DNA of 64,000 nt from Sphingobacteriales bacterium (GCA_016708305.1 JADJGB010000001.1:62001-126000); one strand, 5' to 3'; counted from the stretch's first letter, positions 41,435 to 53,768 are shown. Notes: a model not told the origin generated them from the letters alone. Translations and numbers: made by a program.

Positions 41435-41443
41435 CTCAAATTT

Positions 41444-44029
41444 ATGCACATAAAAATATTAACTTCTGTCATTTATATTTTCTTTTTAACTCCCATGCCT
41501 TTTAATAAAGCATTTGCAAAAGGGACAGATTCAGTATTTTTATTTGCCTATACCAAAGATGAAAATGTTTCTCGAAATCCGGTATGTTTTGCATGGAGTC
41601 GCAATCAAGAAGAGTGGTTTTCAATTGGTAATGAATATGGGTTTCTGAGCAGTGATTTTGGAAGTTGGGGTAGCGAAAAGAAAATATTTTCGCCATTTCT
41701 TTTCAGGGATAAGAACATCGTCTGGCATTGTGTATGGAGTGTGAACAATTACGACCAATACATAGCAGTAGCTACCTCCAAAGACCTCATTAACTGGGAA
41801 AGCCAGATATATCCCAAACTGAAACATGAAGCGTTAAAACCAATAGTTCAGGCAGAGGGTGGAAGTTATATAGTAAAATTTGCCAATACTCAAAATAAAA
41901 AATTTAGCATTACAACAACTGATTTTAAAAAATTTTCTGACCCTGTAGAATTAGAATCTTCGCAATATAAATATGATATAGCTATTGTTAGGTTGCCCAA
42001 CCGTATTGCCAGTGGTCAAATTTACAAAGTGCCTTGGGAGATTGTGCAAAACCTTCAAGATGAAGTTCATAAGCGGGAGCGCCTGAATCAATTATATGGA
42101 GAAACTACCAAAGGCGATAGTAGTCGATTTGTTGAATTAAAACCGTTTGAAGTTAAATTAAAATTGCAACCAGAAAAAGCCAAGCCCATCAGTAATTTGT
42201 TGATTGGAGCATTTTTCGAAGATATTAATTATGCAGCAGATGGCGGTTTGTATGCAGAATTAGTTCAAAACAGAGGATTTGAATATTCCCTGATAGATAA
42301 GCGCTACACAGACTCTAATTGGAATAATTCTTTTAGTTGGAGCCTTATAGGAAAAGGTAGCAAATTCGTTATTGACAGTATTAATCCACTGCATGAAAAC
42401 AATAAGCATTATGCCAGAATAAATACCATTTCTTCTGGAGCAAAGCTTGTCAACAAAGGGTTTGATGGTATTACCATTAAGATGGGAGCGCAATACAATT
42501 TTTCAATTTTTGCAAAACAATTAGAAAACGCAAAACAAACCATACGAATCACTCTTGTAAGCGCAAATGGAGATGAATTGGCTAAGTCAGTTCTGAAGAT
42601 TAGCAGCCTACAGTGGAAAAAATATACTGCCGTACTCATCGCTAAATCTTCCGCCTCAGGAGCCAAACTGCAAATTGAGCCACTTTCAACAGGTACACTT
42701 CATCTGGATATGATTTCACTTTTCCCCATGCAAACATTTAAGAATCGTCAAAATGGGCTGAGGAATGATTTGGCTACTGCTATTGCCAATCTCAAACCTA
42801 AATTTATACGATTCCCAGGTGGCTGTGTGGCTCATGGTGATGGCATCGCTAACATTTATAACTGGAAAAACTCAATCGGTAATCTGGAAGCGAGGAAACC
42901 TCAACGGAATTTATGGGGGTATCATCAGAGTATGGGGTTGGGATATTATGAATACTTTCAGTTTTGTGAAGATTTAGGGGCAGAACCACTTCCTGTAGTG
43001 GCTGCGGGTGTTCCCTGCCAAAATTCGGACACAGGTGGTCCTGGCCAGCAAGGGGGCATTCCTATGAACGAGATGGGAACCTATATTCAGGACATTTTAG
43101 ATCTTGTGGAATGGGCTAATGGCGATATCAATACAAAATGGGGCAAAATTAGAGCACAAGCAGGGCATCCTAAACCATTTAATTTGAAATTTATCGCAGT
43201 AGGAAATGAAGACCTTATCAGCGATGTATTTGAAGAACGCTTTTCGATGATCTTTAAAACTTTGAAAAAAAAGCATCCTGAAATTACAGTAATCGGTACA
43301 GTTGGCCCTTTTTATGAAGGCAGCGATTATACAGAAGGCTGGAAACTGGCAGATAAATTAAAAGTGCCGATGGTGGATGAGCATTATTATGTGGCACCTG
43401 GATGGATGATATACAATCAGGATTTTTATGATAAGTACGATCGGGAAAAATCTAAAGTGTATTTGGGTGAGTATGCCTCTCATCTTCCTGGAAGGCTAAG
43501 TAATATTGAAACAGCTTTGTCCGAAGCACTTTTCCTTACTGCTGTTGAACGGAACGCAGATGTTGTACAGATGGTGTCTTATGCGCCTTTGCTTGCCAAG
43601 GAACGCCACACCCAGTGGAGCCCCGATCTTGTATATTTCAACAATGATGAAATAAAGCCAACTGTGAGTTATTATGTGCAGCAATTGTATGGAATTCATT
43701 CCGGCACTCAATATATCCCTGTTAGCATTTCATTTCCAAATAATGAACTTGCTGTAAAGAATAGGGTGGGTTATTCGATTGTCAAAGATGAAAAGACAGG
43801 TGATATAATTATTAAAATGGTAAATATGCTTCCCATAGAAGTAATAAGCACTTTCGATTTTTCTGATATTCCACTAACGGGCAATGGAACAAAAACGATA
43901 TTGAAGGGGAATCCGGCAAGCAGCACCGAAAGACCGGTTGTTGAAAGCTATGTATATAGAGATAATGAAGTATTACCTCCCTATTCGTTTACGGTTTTAA
44001 GATTTAAGCCAAAACAGGGACTATTTTGA
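41444..44029 (+). CDS. GH51 arabinofuranosidase with N-terminal GH43-like half-propeller
   Basis: 861 residues, intact, with a signal peptide at the start. Residues of about 28-210 look like part of a GH43-type propeller (AWSRNQEEWFSIG, ATSKDLINWESQI, TTDFKKFSDPV) with no recognisable acid triad. From about residue 240 comes a full GH51 unit of the same type as at 37828: LIGAFFEDINYAADGG, beta-sandwich insert, FIRFPGGCVAHGDG, acid/base in FIAVGNEDL, and nucleophile in YLGEYASHLPG. The N-terminal part may bind or position substrate. It lies nine bases after the preceding GH51 gene. Confidence 0.9.
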   Translation: MHIKILTSVIYIFFLTPMPFNKAFAKGTDSVFLFAYTKDENVSRNPVCFAWSRNQEEWFSIGNEYGFLSSDFGSWGSEKKIFSPFLFRDKNIVWHCVWSVNNYDQYIAVATSKDLINWESQIYPKLKHEALKPIVQAEGGSYIVKFANTQNKKFSITTTDFKKFSDPVELESSQYKYDIAIVRLPNRIASGQIYKVPWEIVQNLQDEVHKRERLNQLYGETTKGDSSRFVELKPFEVKLKLQPEKAKPISNLLIGAFFEDINYAADGGLYAELVQNRGFEYSLIDKRYTDSNWNNSFSWSLIGKGSKFVIDSINPLHENNKHYARINTISSGAKLVNKGFDGITIKMGAQYNFSIFAKQLENAKQTIRITLVSANGDELAKSVLKISSLQWKKYTAVLIAKSSASGAKLQIEPLSTGTLHLDMISLFPMQTFKNRQNGLRNDLATAIANLKPKFIRFPGGCVAHGDGIANIYNWKNSIGNLEARKPQRNLWGYHQSMGLGYYEYFQFCEDLGAEPLPVVAAGVPCQNSDTGGPGQQGGIPMNEMGTYIQDILDLVEWANGDINTKWGKIRAQAGHPKPFNLKFIAVGNEDLISDVFEERFSMIFKTLKKKHPEITVIGTVGPFYEGSDYTEGWKLADKLKVPMVDEHYYVAPGWMIYNQDFYDKYDREKSKVYLGEYASHLPGRLSNIETALSEALFLTAVERNADVVQMVSYAPLLAKERHTQWSPDLVYFNNDEIKPTVSYYVQQLYGIHSGTQYIPVSISFPNNELAVKNRVGYSIVKDEKTGDIIIKMVNMLPIEVISTFDFSDIPLTGNGTKTILKGNPASSTERPVVESYVYRDNEVLPPYSFTVLRFKPKQGLF

Positions 44030-44045
44030 ACTTAAAAGTTTAAAT

Positions 44046-46199
44046 ATGAATAAATTATTATTATCCATTTTTGGGCTAATCCTCATTTCAAGTTGTGCTG
44101 TCAATCGCAATTTTAATCGTATTTCGAAGAAAGAAAATTCTGCCTACCTTTTTACCTATTTCACCGGCAACCGAAAGGCAGATGAGGCTATTCATTTTGC
44201 CCTAAGTATGGATGGACTTCACTTTACGGCTTTAAATAATAATCAGCCGATAATTAGTTCGGAAAAAATCAGTTTGACCGGCGGGGTAAGAGATCCGCAT
44301 ATTCTTCGTGGCGATGATGGAGAAACTTTTTATATGGTTGTTACAGATATGGTAGCAGCCAATGGATGGGATTCCAACAGAGGGATGGTATTGTTGAAAT
44401 CGAAAGATTTGGTAAATTGGACATCAAATACTGTCCATATGCCAACTGCTTTTAAAGAATTTGAAAAAATAAATCGTGTTTGGGCACCACAAACCATTTA
44501 TGACCCAATAGAGAAAAAATATATGGTTTACTTTTCGATGCGTGAAGGTACCGAACCTGATAAAATTTATTACTCCTACGCCAACAAAGAATTTACAGCG
44601 CTTGAAACGGTACCAAAACAGTTATTTTTTAAACCTGATAAAGGGGCAAGTATTGATGGTGATATCATATATAAAGACGGGAAATATCATTTGTTTTTTA
44701 AAACAGAAGGCTCTGGAGCAGGTATTAAAGTAGCTGTTTCAGATAAACTTACCGAGGGCTATCGTCTTATTGATAAATATGTGCAGCAAACCAGAGATCA
44801 AGTGGAAGGTTCTGGCGTATTTAAACTAAATGATGGCAGCGGTTATATATTGATGTATGATGTATATAACAAAGGAAAATATCAATTTACCAAATCTACC
44901 GACCTGAAAACTTTTACAGTAGTAGATCATGAAATATCTATGAATTTTCATCCTCGGCATGGCACCGTGTTACCAATCACACAAAAGGAGCTAGAAAGAC
45001 TTACCAGTAAATGGATGACTGCTGAAGAAGCTATTACACAGGTGCAATCAAAACAGATTAAGAAGAATAATATTGTTTTAGACACTGCTGCCAAAAAATT
45101 GTATTTACCCGTATTGCCCAATACAGATCTTCACCACTTTGACCCACAGTTTGGAGAATTACCCTGCATTCAGATTTTTTCAAAGAGTAAAAATTTTTCC
45201 AACGGACCCGTAGAAGTGGGTGTGTCTATTGCCGGAAAAAAGAAAGTGGTTTTTCAGGTGCAGGCAATAAAGAACCACAATCCGGTTTTGAACGGGTACT
45301 ATGCCGATCCTGAAATTTTATATTCAGAAAAGACAAAGCAATTTTATATCTATCCAACCAGTGATGGATTCGACAGCTGGAGTGGTACCTATTTTAAAGT
45401 TTTTTCATCACCCGATATGGTGAATTGGAAAGATGAAGGAGTGATGCTGGATCTGCCTGCCCAGGTAAGCTGGGCCAACCGCAATGCCTGGGCTCCCTGT
45501 GTGATCGAAAAGAAAATAAACGGACAATATAAATACTTCTATTATTTTACAGCGGCACAAAAAATAGGTGTAGCCGTTTCGGATCATCCCACCGGTCCAT
45601 TTGTAGATAGTGGGAAACCACTTGTGGCTCAAAAACCAAATGGTATAAAAGGTGGGCAGGAAATAGATCCTGATGTGTTTACTGATCCAAAAACAGGTAA
45701 GACCTATTTGTATTGGGGCAATGGATATATGGCAGTGGCCGAGCTCAATGATGATATGATTTCTTTTAGATCAGATGCTCCTGAAATTATCAAAGTAGAT
45801 AAAACCTTTCGCGAAGGAACTTATGTGTTTTATAGAAACGGTATGTATTATTTTTTGTGGAGTGAAGATGATACACGCAGTCCAAATTATCGGGTTCGTT
45901 ATGGTGTATCCAGTTCTCCCTTAGGTACCTTAACCATTCCGGAAAATAATATTGTACTGGAGAAAAACGAATCCCAAGATATATATGGAGCAGGGCATAA
46001 TTCTGTCATTCAAATTCCCGGAAAGGATGAATGGTATATAGTTTACCATCGTTTCAGCTATCCCAATGGTATTAAAATGGGAAGCGCTGCCGGCTACCAT
46101 CGGGAAGTGTGCATAGACAAGTTGGCGTTCAATGCAGATGGAAGTATTAAAAAAGTGATTCCTACGCATGAGGGGATTGAGCGTGTGATCGTAAAATAG
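44046..46199 (+). CDS. Tandem GH43 lipoprotein (two catalytic propellers)
   Basis: 717 residues, intact. The lipoprotein signal is MNKLLLSIFGLILISSC. The first GH43 propeller spans about 30-320, with acids in GGVRDPHIL, SIDGDIIY and VEGSGVFK. The second spans about 415-715, with GYYADPEIL, EIDPDVFTD and FREGTYVFY. Both sets of base, pKa-modulator and acid residues are present, so both units could be active. The likely substrates are arabinan or arabinoxylan, given three GH51 genes upstream with gaps of 9 and 16 bases between the last three genes. Confidence 0.92.
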   Translation: MNKLLLSIFGLILISSCAVNRNFNRISKKENSAYLFTYFTGNRKADEAIHFALSMDGLHFTALNNNQPIISSEKISLTGGVRDPHILRGDDGETFYMVVTDMVAANGWDSNRGMVLLKSKDLVNWTSNTVHMPTAFKEFEKINRVWAPQTIYDPIEKKYMVYFSMREGTEPDKIYYSYANKEFTALETVPKQLFFKPDKGASIDGDIIYKDGKYHLFFKTEGSGAGIKVAVSDKLTEGYRLIDKYVQQTRDQVEGSGVFKLNDGSGYILMYDVYNKGKYQFTKSTDLKTFTVVDHEISMNFHPRHGTVLPITQKELERLTSKWMTAEEAITQVQSKQIKKNNIVLDTAAKKLYLPVLPNTDLHHFDPQFGELPCIQIFSKSKNFSNGPVEVGVSIAGKKKVVFQVQAIKNHNPVLNGYYADPEILYSEKTKQFYIYPTSDGFDSWSGTYFKVFSSPDMVNWKDEGVMLDLPAQVSWANRNAWAPCVIEKKINGQYKYFYYFTAAQKIGVAVSDHPTGPFVDSGKPLVAQKPNGIKGGQEIDPDVFTDPKTGKTYLYWGNGYMAVAELNDDMISFRSDAPEIIKVDKTFREGTYVFYRNGMYYFLWSEDDTRSPNYRVRYGVSSSPLGTLTIPENNIVLEKNESQDIYGAGHNSVIQIPGKDEWYIVYHRFSYPNGIKMGSAAGYHREVCIDKLAFNADGSIKKVIPTHEGIERVIVK

Positions 46200-46360
46200 C
46201 TGTTTCTAATTATGAGAATAATCGGACTCGATATTATGAAGATCATTCAATAACAAAAGGCGATTGGAGTAACCTTCATTCCGATATCATATTCAGCCAG
46301 ATGAAAGGGTTTTAAGAAGTTATTGGATTTTTAATATTTTAATGGCCAAATCTGTCAGAT

Positions 46361-49300
46361 ATGAGATTGGTATTTGTGATTATATTTTTCTTATTATCAG
46401 TTAGTTGTGCAGTATTTGCTTCTGATATTATTCCTGTCAGAAACATTGGTTTGTCGGAAGGGTTGTCTAACAATTCATCCACCAGCATTATTCAGGACAA
46501 GTTTGGGTATATCTGGATTGGCACTTTTGATGGGTTAAACCGTTATGACGGGTTCGAGTTCAAAGGCTTTCGGAACAAATGGCAGGATAGCACCTCATTG
46601 ATCAATAATCATATTGTATCCTTGAGTGGGAGTGATAAAGGCGTATGGGTCGGAACCCTAAAAGGGGTGAGTTTTTTTGACTATGGAAATCAAAAGTTTC
46701 AGTTTTTTAATTATCAGCCTTATAATAAAAAGAAGATCCAAAAACTGGAAGCACGAAGTAGTGAGATACTGGTTATTAGAGATACTGTATATCTATGTAC
46801 CGATGATAAAGGCTTTTTGGTATTAAAGCCCAATACTAAACTGTTTACTCAGATCCCATTGGATAGGGGCCTGTCAGATTATAATGTGCAGGGTATTTGT
46901 GAGTATAATGGTACAATTTATTTGTTCATAAAAAATGTTGGACTTTGTTTGTTTGACAAGCAAAAGCAACGAATCAGACTTCTTTCAAATGCTATTACTG
47001 AAGGCGGAAAATTATTGTCTGTACCCGCACAGGGAGTTGTTTTTATAGGGTCTCAAAATGGATTGTTTCAGTACAATCTTCGGTCTGGAAAGATGGAAAA
47101 AAGTCTGTGCAATAATAGCTTACGTGTTAGAAATATAACCGGGCTTTTGTTAAGTAAGGAGGAGCAGCTTTGGATAGCCACTGATGGAGGAGGTGTGGCT
47201 ATTTTTAATCTTAAGGATAATCAGGTAAATTATATTGTAGAAGGTAATGCTGCAAATCAGTTGAAAAGTGGAGCTGTATATGCAATTTTTGAAGATAAAA
47301 ACTATCGAAAATGGATTGCCACATTACGAGGAGGGGTAAGCATTGTCGATTCACAAAAACCTTTATTTGTATCTGTAAGAAAGGATCCTTTTGCAGCCAA
47401 ATCATTGGTGAGCAATTTTGTGCTCTCTTTTTGCGAAGATAAAACTGGCGATATTTGGATCGGAACCGATGGAGGAGGATTGTCAAAATGGAATCCTGTA
47501 CAAAATTCCTTCTCATCATTTGTGCATGAAGCCCAAAACCGAACTTCTCTTGGGAGCAATTTTGTAGTAAGCCTTTTAATAGATCATAAAAATAGGCTTT
47601 GGGTAGCCACTTTTGGTGGAGGTATTCAGTTGATGGATAGGGCAACGGGTAAGTTTATTAATTACCCATGTTACAATCCCACACTGAAGGAGGATGATAT
47701 TAATTTTTGGAAACTGTTTCAGGATCGAGAAAATCGATTATGGGCCGGAGCCACGCGAGGTGGTGCTATGTATCTGTTCAATGAAGCACTAAACAAATGG
47801 GAGATTTTTGATAGCCGTCTGACTAATATTCATGCAATTAACCAAGACAAAGATGGAAGAATATGGGCTGGTAATTATAAGGAACTTATTGGGGTAGATA
47901 ACAAAACAAAGCAACATGTACATTTCCCAATTAATTATCCAATTCTATGTGTTTATATCGATCATAAGAATAGGATATGGCTGGGGAGTGAAGGTGGAGG
48001 GCTAATATTATTTAATAGCCAAAAGCAAATTTTTAAACATTTTACCGAGTTGGATGGCTTACCGGCTAATACGATTTTAAATGTTTTAGAGGATAACTCA
48101 GGCAATTTATGGTTGAGTACTTATAACGGGTTATCGCGGTTTAATCCTGATACAAAAGTTGTAGAAAATTTTACAGTGAATGACGGATTGCAGAGCAATG
48201 AGTTCAATTACAATGCGGCATTAAAACTGGCCAATGGACAATTAATATTTGGAGGAATTAACGGGTTTAATATGTTTAATCCGAAAGCCGTGGTACGTAG
48301 TAGCAATGGGTTTGAAAAACCCATGATCACAGCCATTAGTATTAATAAAGTAGCAATTACGCAAACAAGTTATTGGCCCAAAGGGCTTGCTGTTGAAAAT
48401 ATTAATGCAATTGTACTTCCCTTTAAAGAGGCTAATCTTGATATTTCATTTGTTGCCATCAATTTTTCTGCATCCGAAAAAGTTCAATATGGTTATTTTT
48501 GGAAGGGTGGGATAAAGATTGGAATCAGACTACAACCGGTACACTTACGTATAATAATTTAAGCGAAGGTGATTATGTATTGCATATCAAGTCTAAAAAT
48601 GGCTCAGGAGTGTGGGCTGAAGCTTTAACGCAATTGAAAATAACAATATTACCACCTTGGTATAGAAGTTGGTGGGCCTGGTTGTTGTATGCAACGGCAC
48701 TAGTGTTTTTGTCTTATAGCTATCTGCGGTATAAATCTAATAGACAAAAGCTAAAATTCGAAGAGCAACTTGCAAGAGTCACTGCTCAAAAGGAAAAAGA
48801 TCTTAGTGAAAAAAAACTTCATTTTTTACCAATATTACCCATGAGTTCAGAACATTGCTAACATTGATTATCAATCCGATAAATGAATTGATGCATCATA
48901 AAGATAGCGAAGAGGAAACGCCTGTAGAAATAAAAGTGGCATATAATAATTCTCGCCGAATGCTGCGTCTGGTCGATCAATTGCTACTTTTCAGAAAGGT
49001 GAATGCCAATGCTACCGTCTTACACGTTGGAAAACATAGAATCAGCACTTTGTGTAAAGATGTTTTTGATAGTTTTTACTATCAGGCACGGGCAAGTCAA
49101 ATTAGGTATGAGTTTAGCTGTGAGATTGAAGATGCTGAAATTTTTGTTGATCCGGAAAAAATAGAGATTGCTATTTTTAACCTGATTTCCAATGCATTGA
49201 AATATACTCCGGAAAAAGGCTCCGTGAAATTAGAAATTCAGGAAAAAGATGCTTCAATTGTTATATCCATCTCAGATTCAGGTTCTGGTATCGATAAGAA

Positions 49301-50441
49301 TGTGGGGAACAGAATTTTTGACCAGTATTATCAGGTAAAATCTTTGGAGTCAAAATCAAAACCTGGTTTTGGAATCGGCCTCTATCTAGTAAAAAACTTT
49401 ATTGATCTGCATGGCGGAAAGTTGCATTATGAAACAGGGCCTGGAATTGGGACTGTCTTTTTTATGGAACTTTTAAAGGGCAAGGCGCATTTTACTGATA
49501 ATGTGGCATTTATGACGGATGCCCCGGAAAAGCAAATCGCAAAGGAAATTATTTCTGTTGATATAGACCTGCCATCCCCTGATAGTACTCCAAAGCCGGA
49601 GGAAATTATTTCAGAAAAGAAAACAGTACTTATTGTAGATGATAATGAGAAACTGGTTCAATATTTAAAGAGCATTTTTACAGAAGGGTATCATGTTTTG
49701 GTATCATTTGACGGAGCTGATGCCTATAAACAGTCAATTAAATCGTCACCCGATATTATCATCACAGACCTCAACATGCCTGGGGAGACAAATGGACATG
49801 ACTTATGTGTAAAGATCAAGACCAATAATCAGCTAAAACACATTCCTATTATCCTGCTTACCGGCGAGGATTCTCCTGAAGTAAGACTACAATGTATTAA
49901 AAGTGGTGCAGAAGACTATGTATTAAAACCTTTTGAAAAGGAGTTATTGCTCGCCAAGGTTGCCAACCTTGTAACATCCAAAGCAAATCTGCAACAGTAT
50001 TTTCTGAACCGTATTACACTAAAGGGTAGTAACATAAATGTATTGGAAAGTGAAAAGCTGTTTTTAGATCAGTGTATTCAGGTAGTGGAAAATCATTTAT
50101 ATGATGAACAGTTTGCAATAAATATTTTGGCAAAGGAAATGGGAAAAAGCCATTCTGCCTTATATAAAAAAATCAAACTGTTGTCAGGTCACACCGTAAA
50201 CAGTTTTGTAAGGATGATTCGTTTACGCAAAGCAGCTGAGTTACTCATTAACTCAAACTGTAATGTAACCGAAGCTGCAACTCAGGCCGGCTTTAACGAT
50301 ATGAAGCATTTCAGAGCCCAGTTTTTAAAAATTTTTAACTGTACCCCCTCGGAGTATATAAAAAAGTATAGAAGACAATTTCAAAAGAGCTATACAATAG
50401 ATCGATTCGAAAAAAGAGACAAGCCCACAAAAAAGGGCTAG
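46361..50441 (+). CDS. Hybrid two-component system sensor/regulator (HTCS 1; two one-base frameshifts)
   Basis: About 1360 residues combining sensor, kinase and DNA-binding regulator in one inner-membrane protein. Order: signal peptide; periplasmic two-component propeller (repeats such as GYIWIGTFDGLNRYDG and GDIWIGTDGGGLSKW); Y_Y_Y domain ending LPPWYRSWW; membrane helix; HisKA with HEFRTLLTL at about 825; HATPase (SNALKYTPEKG, DSGSGI, GFGIGL); receiver with phospho-Asp in IITDLNMPG (about 1135); and C-terminal AraC helix-turn-helix. Missing bases at 48496-48500 (T5) and 48809-48816 (A8) break the frame. HTCS proteins sense an oligosaccharide and activate nearby SusC/D operons, here probably the adjacent pair 2. 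Confidence 0.95.
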
Positions 50442-50467
50442 CTGAGAAGAGAATAGCCCTCTTTTTT
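50434..50467 (+). terminator. Rho-independent terminator overlapping the HTCS 1 stop
   Basis: AGGGCTA (50434-50440) pairs with TAGCCCT (50454-50460) around a 13-base loop, followed by C and T6 (50462-50467). The upstream arm includes the first bases of the TAG stop codon at 50439-50441. Confidence 0.75.
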
Positions 50468-50592
50468 CAGAAAATACCCCCCTTTTTCGGCAATCTTTGA
50501 GTGTAATTTTATTCTCTTACAACGAAAGTCAATGTTGGCTTTATAAGTTGTTCTGAAAAGAAACGCTATTCAAAAATTAAAGTGATTATTAA

Positions 50593-53500
50593 ATGAAACA
50601 CATTTTGAGAAAAAAAGTGCTTAAGCCATACAGGCTTGTTTTGTCCTTATTCTTACTTCTTTTTGTGTCCCCTGCCATTTTTGCACAGATTTCCATTAGA
50701 GGAAAAGTGACTAATACTAAAGGGGATGGCATTCCGGGTGTTACGGTGTCAGTAGTTGGAAAAACAACAGCAACCATGACAAATGAAGGCGGTAACTATT
50801 CTATCAATACTGCCAAAGGGGAGCATTTACAGTTTACCAGTATTGGTTATGCCACTCAGGAAGTTTTGGTAGGAGAAAACGAAGTAATCAATGTAACACT
50901 TGCTGATGAGACAGTTAAAGCAATGAACGAAGTGGTAGTTGTAGGGTATGGTACGCAAAAAAGAGCTACACTAACCGGCTCAATATCCACTGTAAAAGGG
51001 GAGGCCATCCAAAAAAGTCCACAGCCCGACGTTTCTAACAGCTTTGCCGGTAGGGTTTCGGGACTAATTGCCAACAACCGCAGTGGAGAGCCGGGGTATG
51101 ATGGTTCCAGTATATTAATCAGAGGACTGGCAACTACTGGAAGTAATGACGTTCTTGTGGTTGTAGATGGTATCCCTGGACAAATTGGAGGATTGGCAAG
51201 GCTCAACCCTAATGATATTGAAGATGTTTCGGTTTTAAAAGATGCATCAGCTGCTGTTTACGGTAGCCGCGCTGCCAATGGGGTTATCTTGATAACGACT
51301 AAAAAGGGAAAAATAGGGAAACCTATTGTTAATAATAGTTTTAATCAGGCATTTACTTCACCAACTCGTTTGCCCAAAATGGCCGATGCTTTTACGTATG
51401 CCACCATCCAAAATGAGATATCTTATTATAATAATGCTGCAGGCGGAATGAATCAGATATATTCTGAAGAGCAGTTACAAAAGTATAAAAGTGGTAGCGA
51501 TCCGCTAAACTACCCCAATACAAACTGGGCCAATGAAGTATTAAAAAAAGTGGCATTGCAAAGCAGACACGATCTTTCGGTAAATGGTGGGAGCGAGAAT
51601 GTAAAATATTTTCTATCAGCCGGATATCTGAATCAGGACGGTATATATAAAAAGGGAGTTACCCGATATAAGCAGTATAGTTTTAGATCTAATGTGGATG
51701 CAAACATTACAAAACGATTGAAGGTTAGTTTGTTACTGTCCGGCAGGCAGGAAGATCGGATTTTTCCACAGTCAGGTGCCGGCGATATTTTCCGATTTAT
51801 ATACAGAGCCTACCCAACAGTGGCCGCCTATTATCCTAATGGTTTGCCAACAACAGGTATTGAAAATGGCAACCCTGCTATTATGGTAACCGATATTGCG
51901 GGTACTAATCAAAATCCAACACTTATTTTCAACGGAATACTAAAGGGCTCTTACTCCATTCCGGGGGTGGACGGTTTGTCTCTTGATGCCTTTTACAGTG
52001 TAGATAAGTCATCCGGTTCCAATAAAAGTTTAGCTATTCCGTATAATTTATACCGGTATAATGCATCTTCCAATACCTACAATTCAACTATTCTGGGTGG
52101 AGTGGATAAGCAGGCCACTTTATATCAGTCTCAAACCAATCAATATCAATATGTGTCTAATATAAGATTGAATTATGAGCGACGCTTCAATAAACATGCT
52201 GTAAATTCTTTTGTTGCTTATGAGCAAAGCAATTATCAAAGTGATAACTTTTCTGCCTTCAGAAAGCACTTCCCCACATATACAACTCCGGAACTTAGCC
52301 AGGGAGGTACTGCCGATGCAGATAAAACGAATGATGGGGATAGCTACACTTATACTAGAAGAAGCTACATTGGACGGTTAGCATACAATTTTAGTGAAAA
52401 ATACATGGCAGAAGTTCAGGCACGTATGGATGGTTCGTCCACATTTGCATCGGGTAATCAATACGGATTTTTCCCGGCGGTTTCTGCTGCATGGAGGATC
52501 TCAAAAGAAGATTGGTTTAATACAGAGTCGTTTGTAAACGATCTTAAGCTGAGAGCTTCCTATGGTGTACTGGGGAATGACAATGTAGGACTCTTCCAAT
52601 ATTTTAATAACTATAGGTTAAATAGTCAGTATGTAATAAATGGTGCAATTCATCCGGGGTATGATCTTACCCTACTGGCTAATCCACAAATAACTTGGGA
52701 GCGTGCCAAGAAATTGGATATAGGTCTTAATGCAGTACTCTTTAAAAACTTCAATTTAGAAGCTATCTATTTTCAACAAAAAGATCTGATATCCTGGCAG
52801 TAAGAAATGCTTCTGTGCCTCAGGTGTCTGGTATTAATACAGCAATAATTCCTTCTGAGAATATTGGGAAAGTTGACAATAGTGGAATAGAGCTAACGCT
52901 GGGGTATAACAAACAGTTTGACAAAAACACTTCCATATTTGTTTCAGGGAATTTTACACATGCCAAAAGCAAAATTGTGGATATAGATGAAGCTTCTGGA
53001 ACCCCTGAATGGCAACGCCAAACAGGCCGTCCATTAAATACTTATTTGTTGTATAATGAAATGGGAATAATGAGAACTACCGATGATTTTACCAAATATC
53101 CTCACCCAACAAATACACCACGCTTGGGAGATTTGATTTATCAGGATTATACAAATGATGGAAAAATTACAGCCGATGATAAGGTTCGATCCAAGTATGG
53201 TAATATACCCCAAATCACTTATGGTTTGAACTTGGGTGGCAACTATAAAAACGTAGATTTATCCGTTTTGTTTTCAGGACAAGCGCAGGTTAGTCAGTAT
53301 GTGTTGCCGGAGTCTGGAACCATTGGTAACTTTTACAGCTCATGGGCAGATAATCGTTGGAGCCCTTCCAACCCTAATGGTTCTTATCCAAGAGTGGATG
53401 AAAGAGCTTCCAACTCTGTAAATGGAGGTGCCTATTCCAATACGTTTTGGTTGAATGATGCATCCTTTATCCGTTTGAAAAATGTAGAATTAGGTTATAC

Positions 53501-53678
53501 AATTGAAAGCCCGTTATTGGCGAGAGCTAAGTTGTCTAATTTGCGATTTTTTGCAAGTGCCTTCAACTTGTTTACAATTACTAAGGTAAAGGATTATGAT
53601 CCTGAAGGGAACAGCGGTTCCGGGCAATTCTATCCACAACAAAGAATTATTAACCTCGGTTTAAATCTGAAATTTTAA
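50593..53678 (+). CDS. SusC/RagA-type TonB-dependent transporter 2 (one-base frameshift)
   Basis: About 1028 residues once one A is restored in the A5 run at 52778-52782, giving QQKRSDILAVRNASVPQVSG. The signal peptide is followed by a regulatory beta-sandwich (ISIRGKVTNTKGDGIPGVTV), a plug (FAGRVSGLIANN, VVVDGIPGQIGG, DVSVLKDASAAVYGSRAANG) and a barrel ending LNLGLNLKF-like in an aromatic residue. It is divergent enough from transporter 1 to suggest a different cargo. HTCS 1 directly upstream is the likely regulator. Confidence 0.95.
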
Positions 53679-53719
53679 CCACAATTGAATTAAATAAGCA
53701 ATTCTTTGTAAGCAGTTTG

Positions 53720-53741
53720 TATCATTTTAATAAAAATGATA
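53720..53741. other. Perfect inverted repeat between SusC 2 and SusD 2
   Basis: TATCATTTT (53720-53728) pairs with AAAATGATA (53733-53741) around AATA. The 9-base stem is AT-rich and has no T-run, so it is not a standard terminator. It lies 27 bases before the SusD start and may affect mRNA stability or translation. Confidence 0.5.
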
Positions 53742-53768
53742 GGTAAGTGAAAAATTAAAATCTAAGAA

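Noticed and set aside
46200..46360. Possible promoter or small gene before HTCS 1
   Set aside because: No convincing -33/-7 pair or coding frame was seen in this 161-base gap.
50468..50592. Promoter for SusC 2
   Set aside because: A TTTG at 50496 is present, but no -7-like element lies at the right distance. Activated HTCS promoters often lack a consensus, so nothing specific can be claimed.
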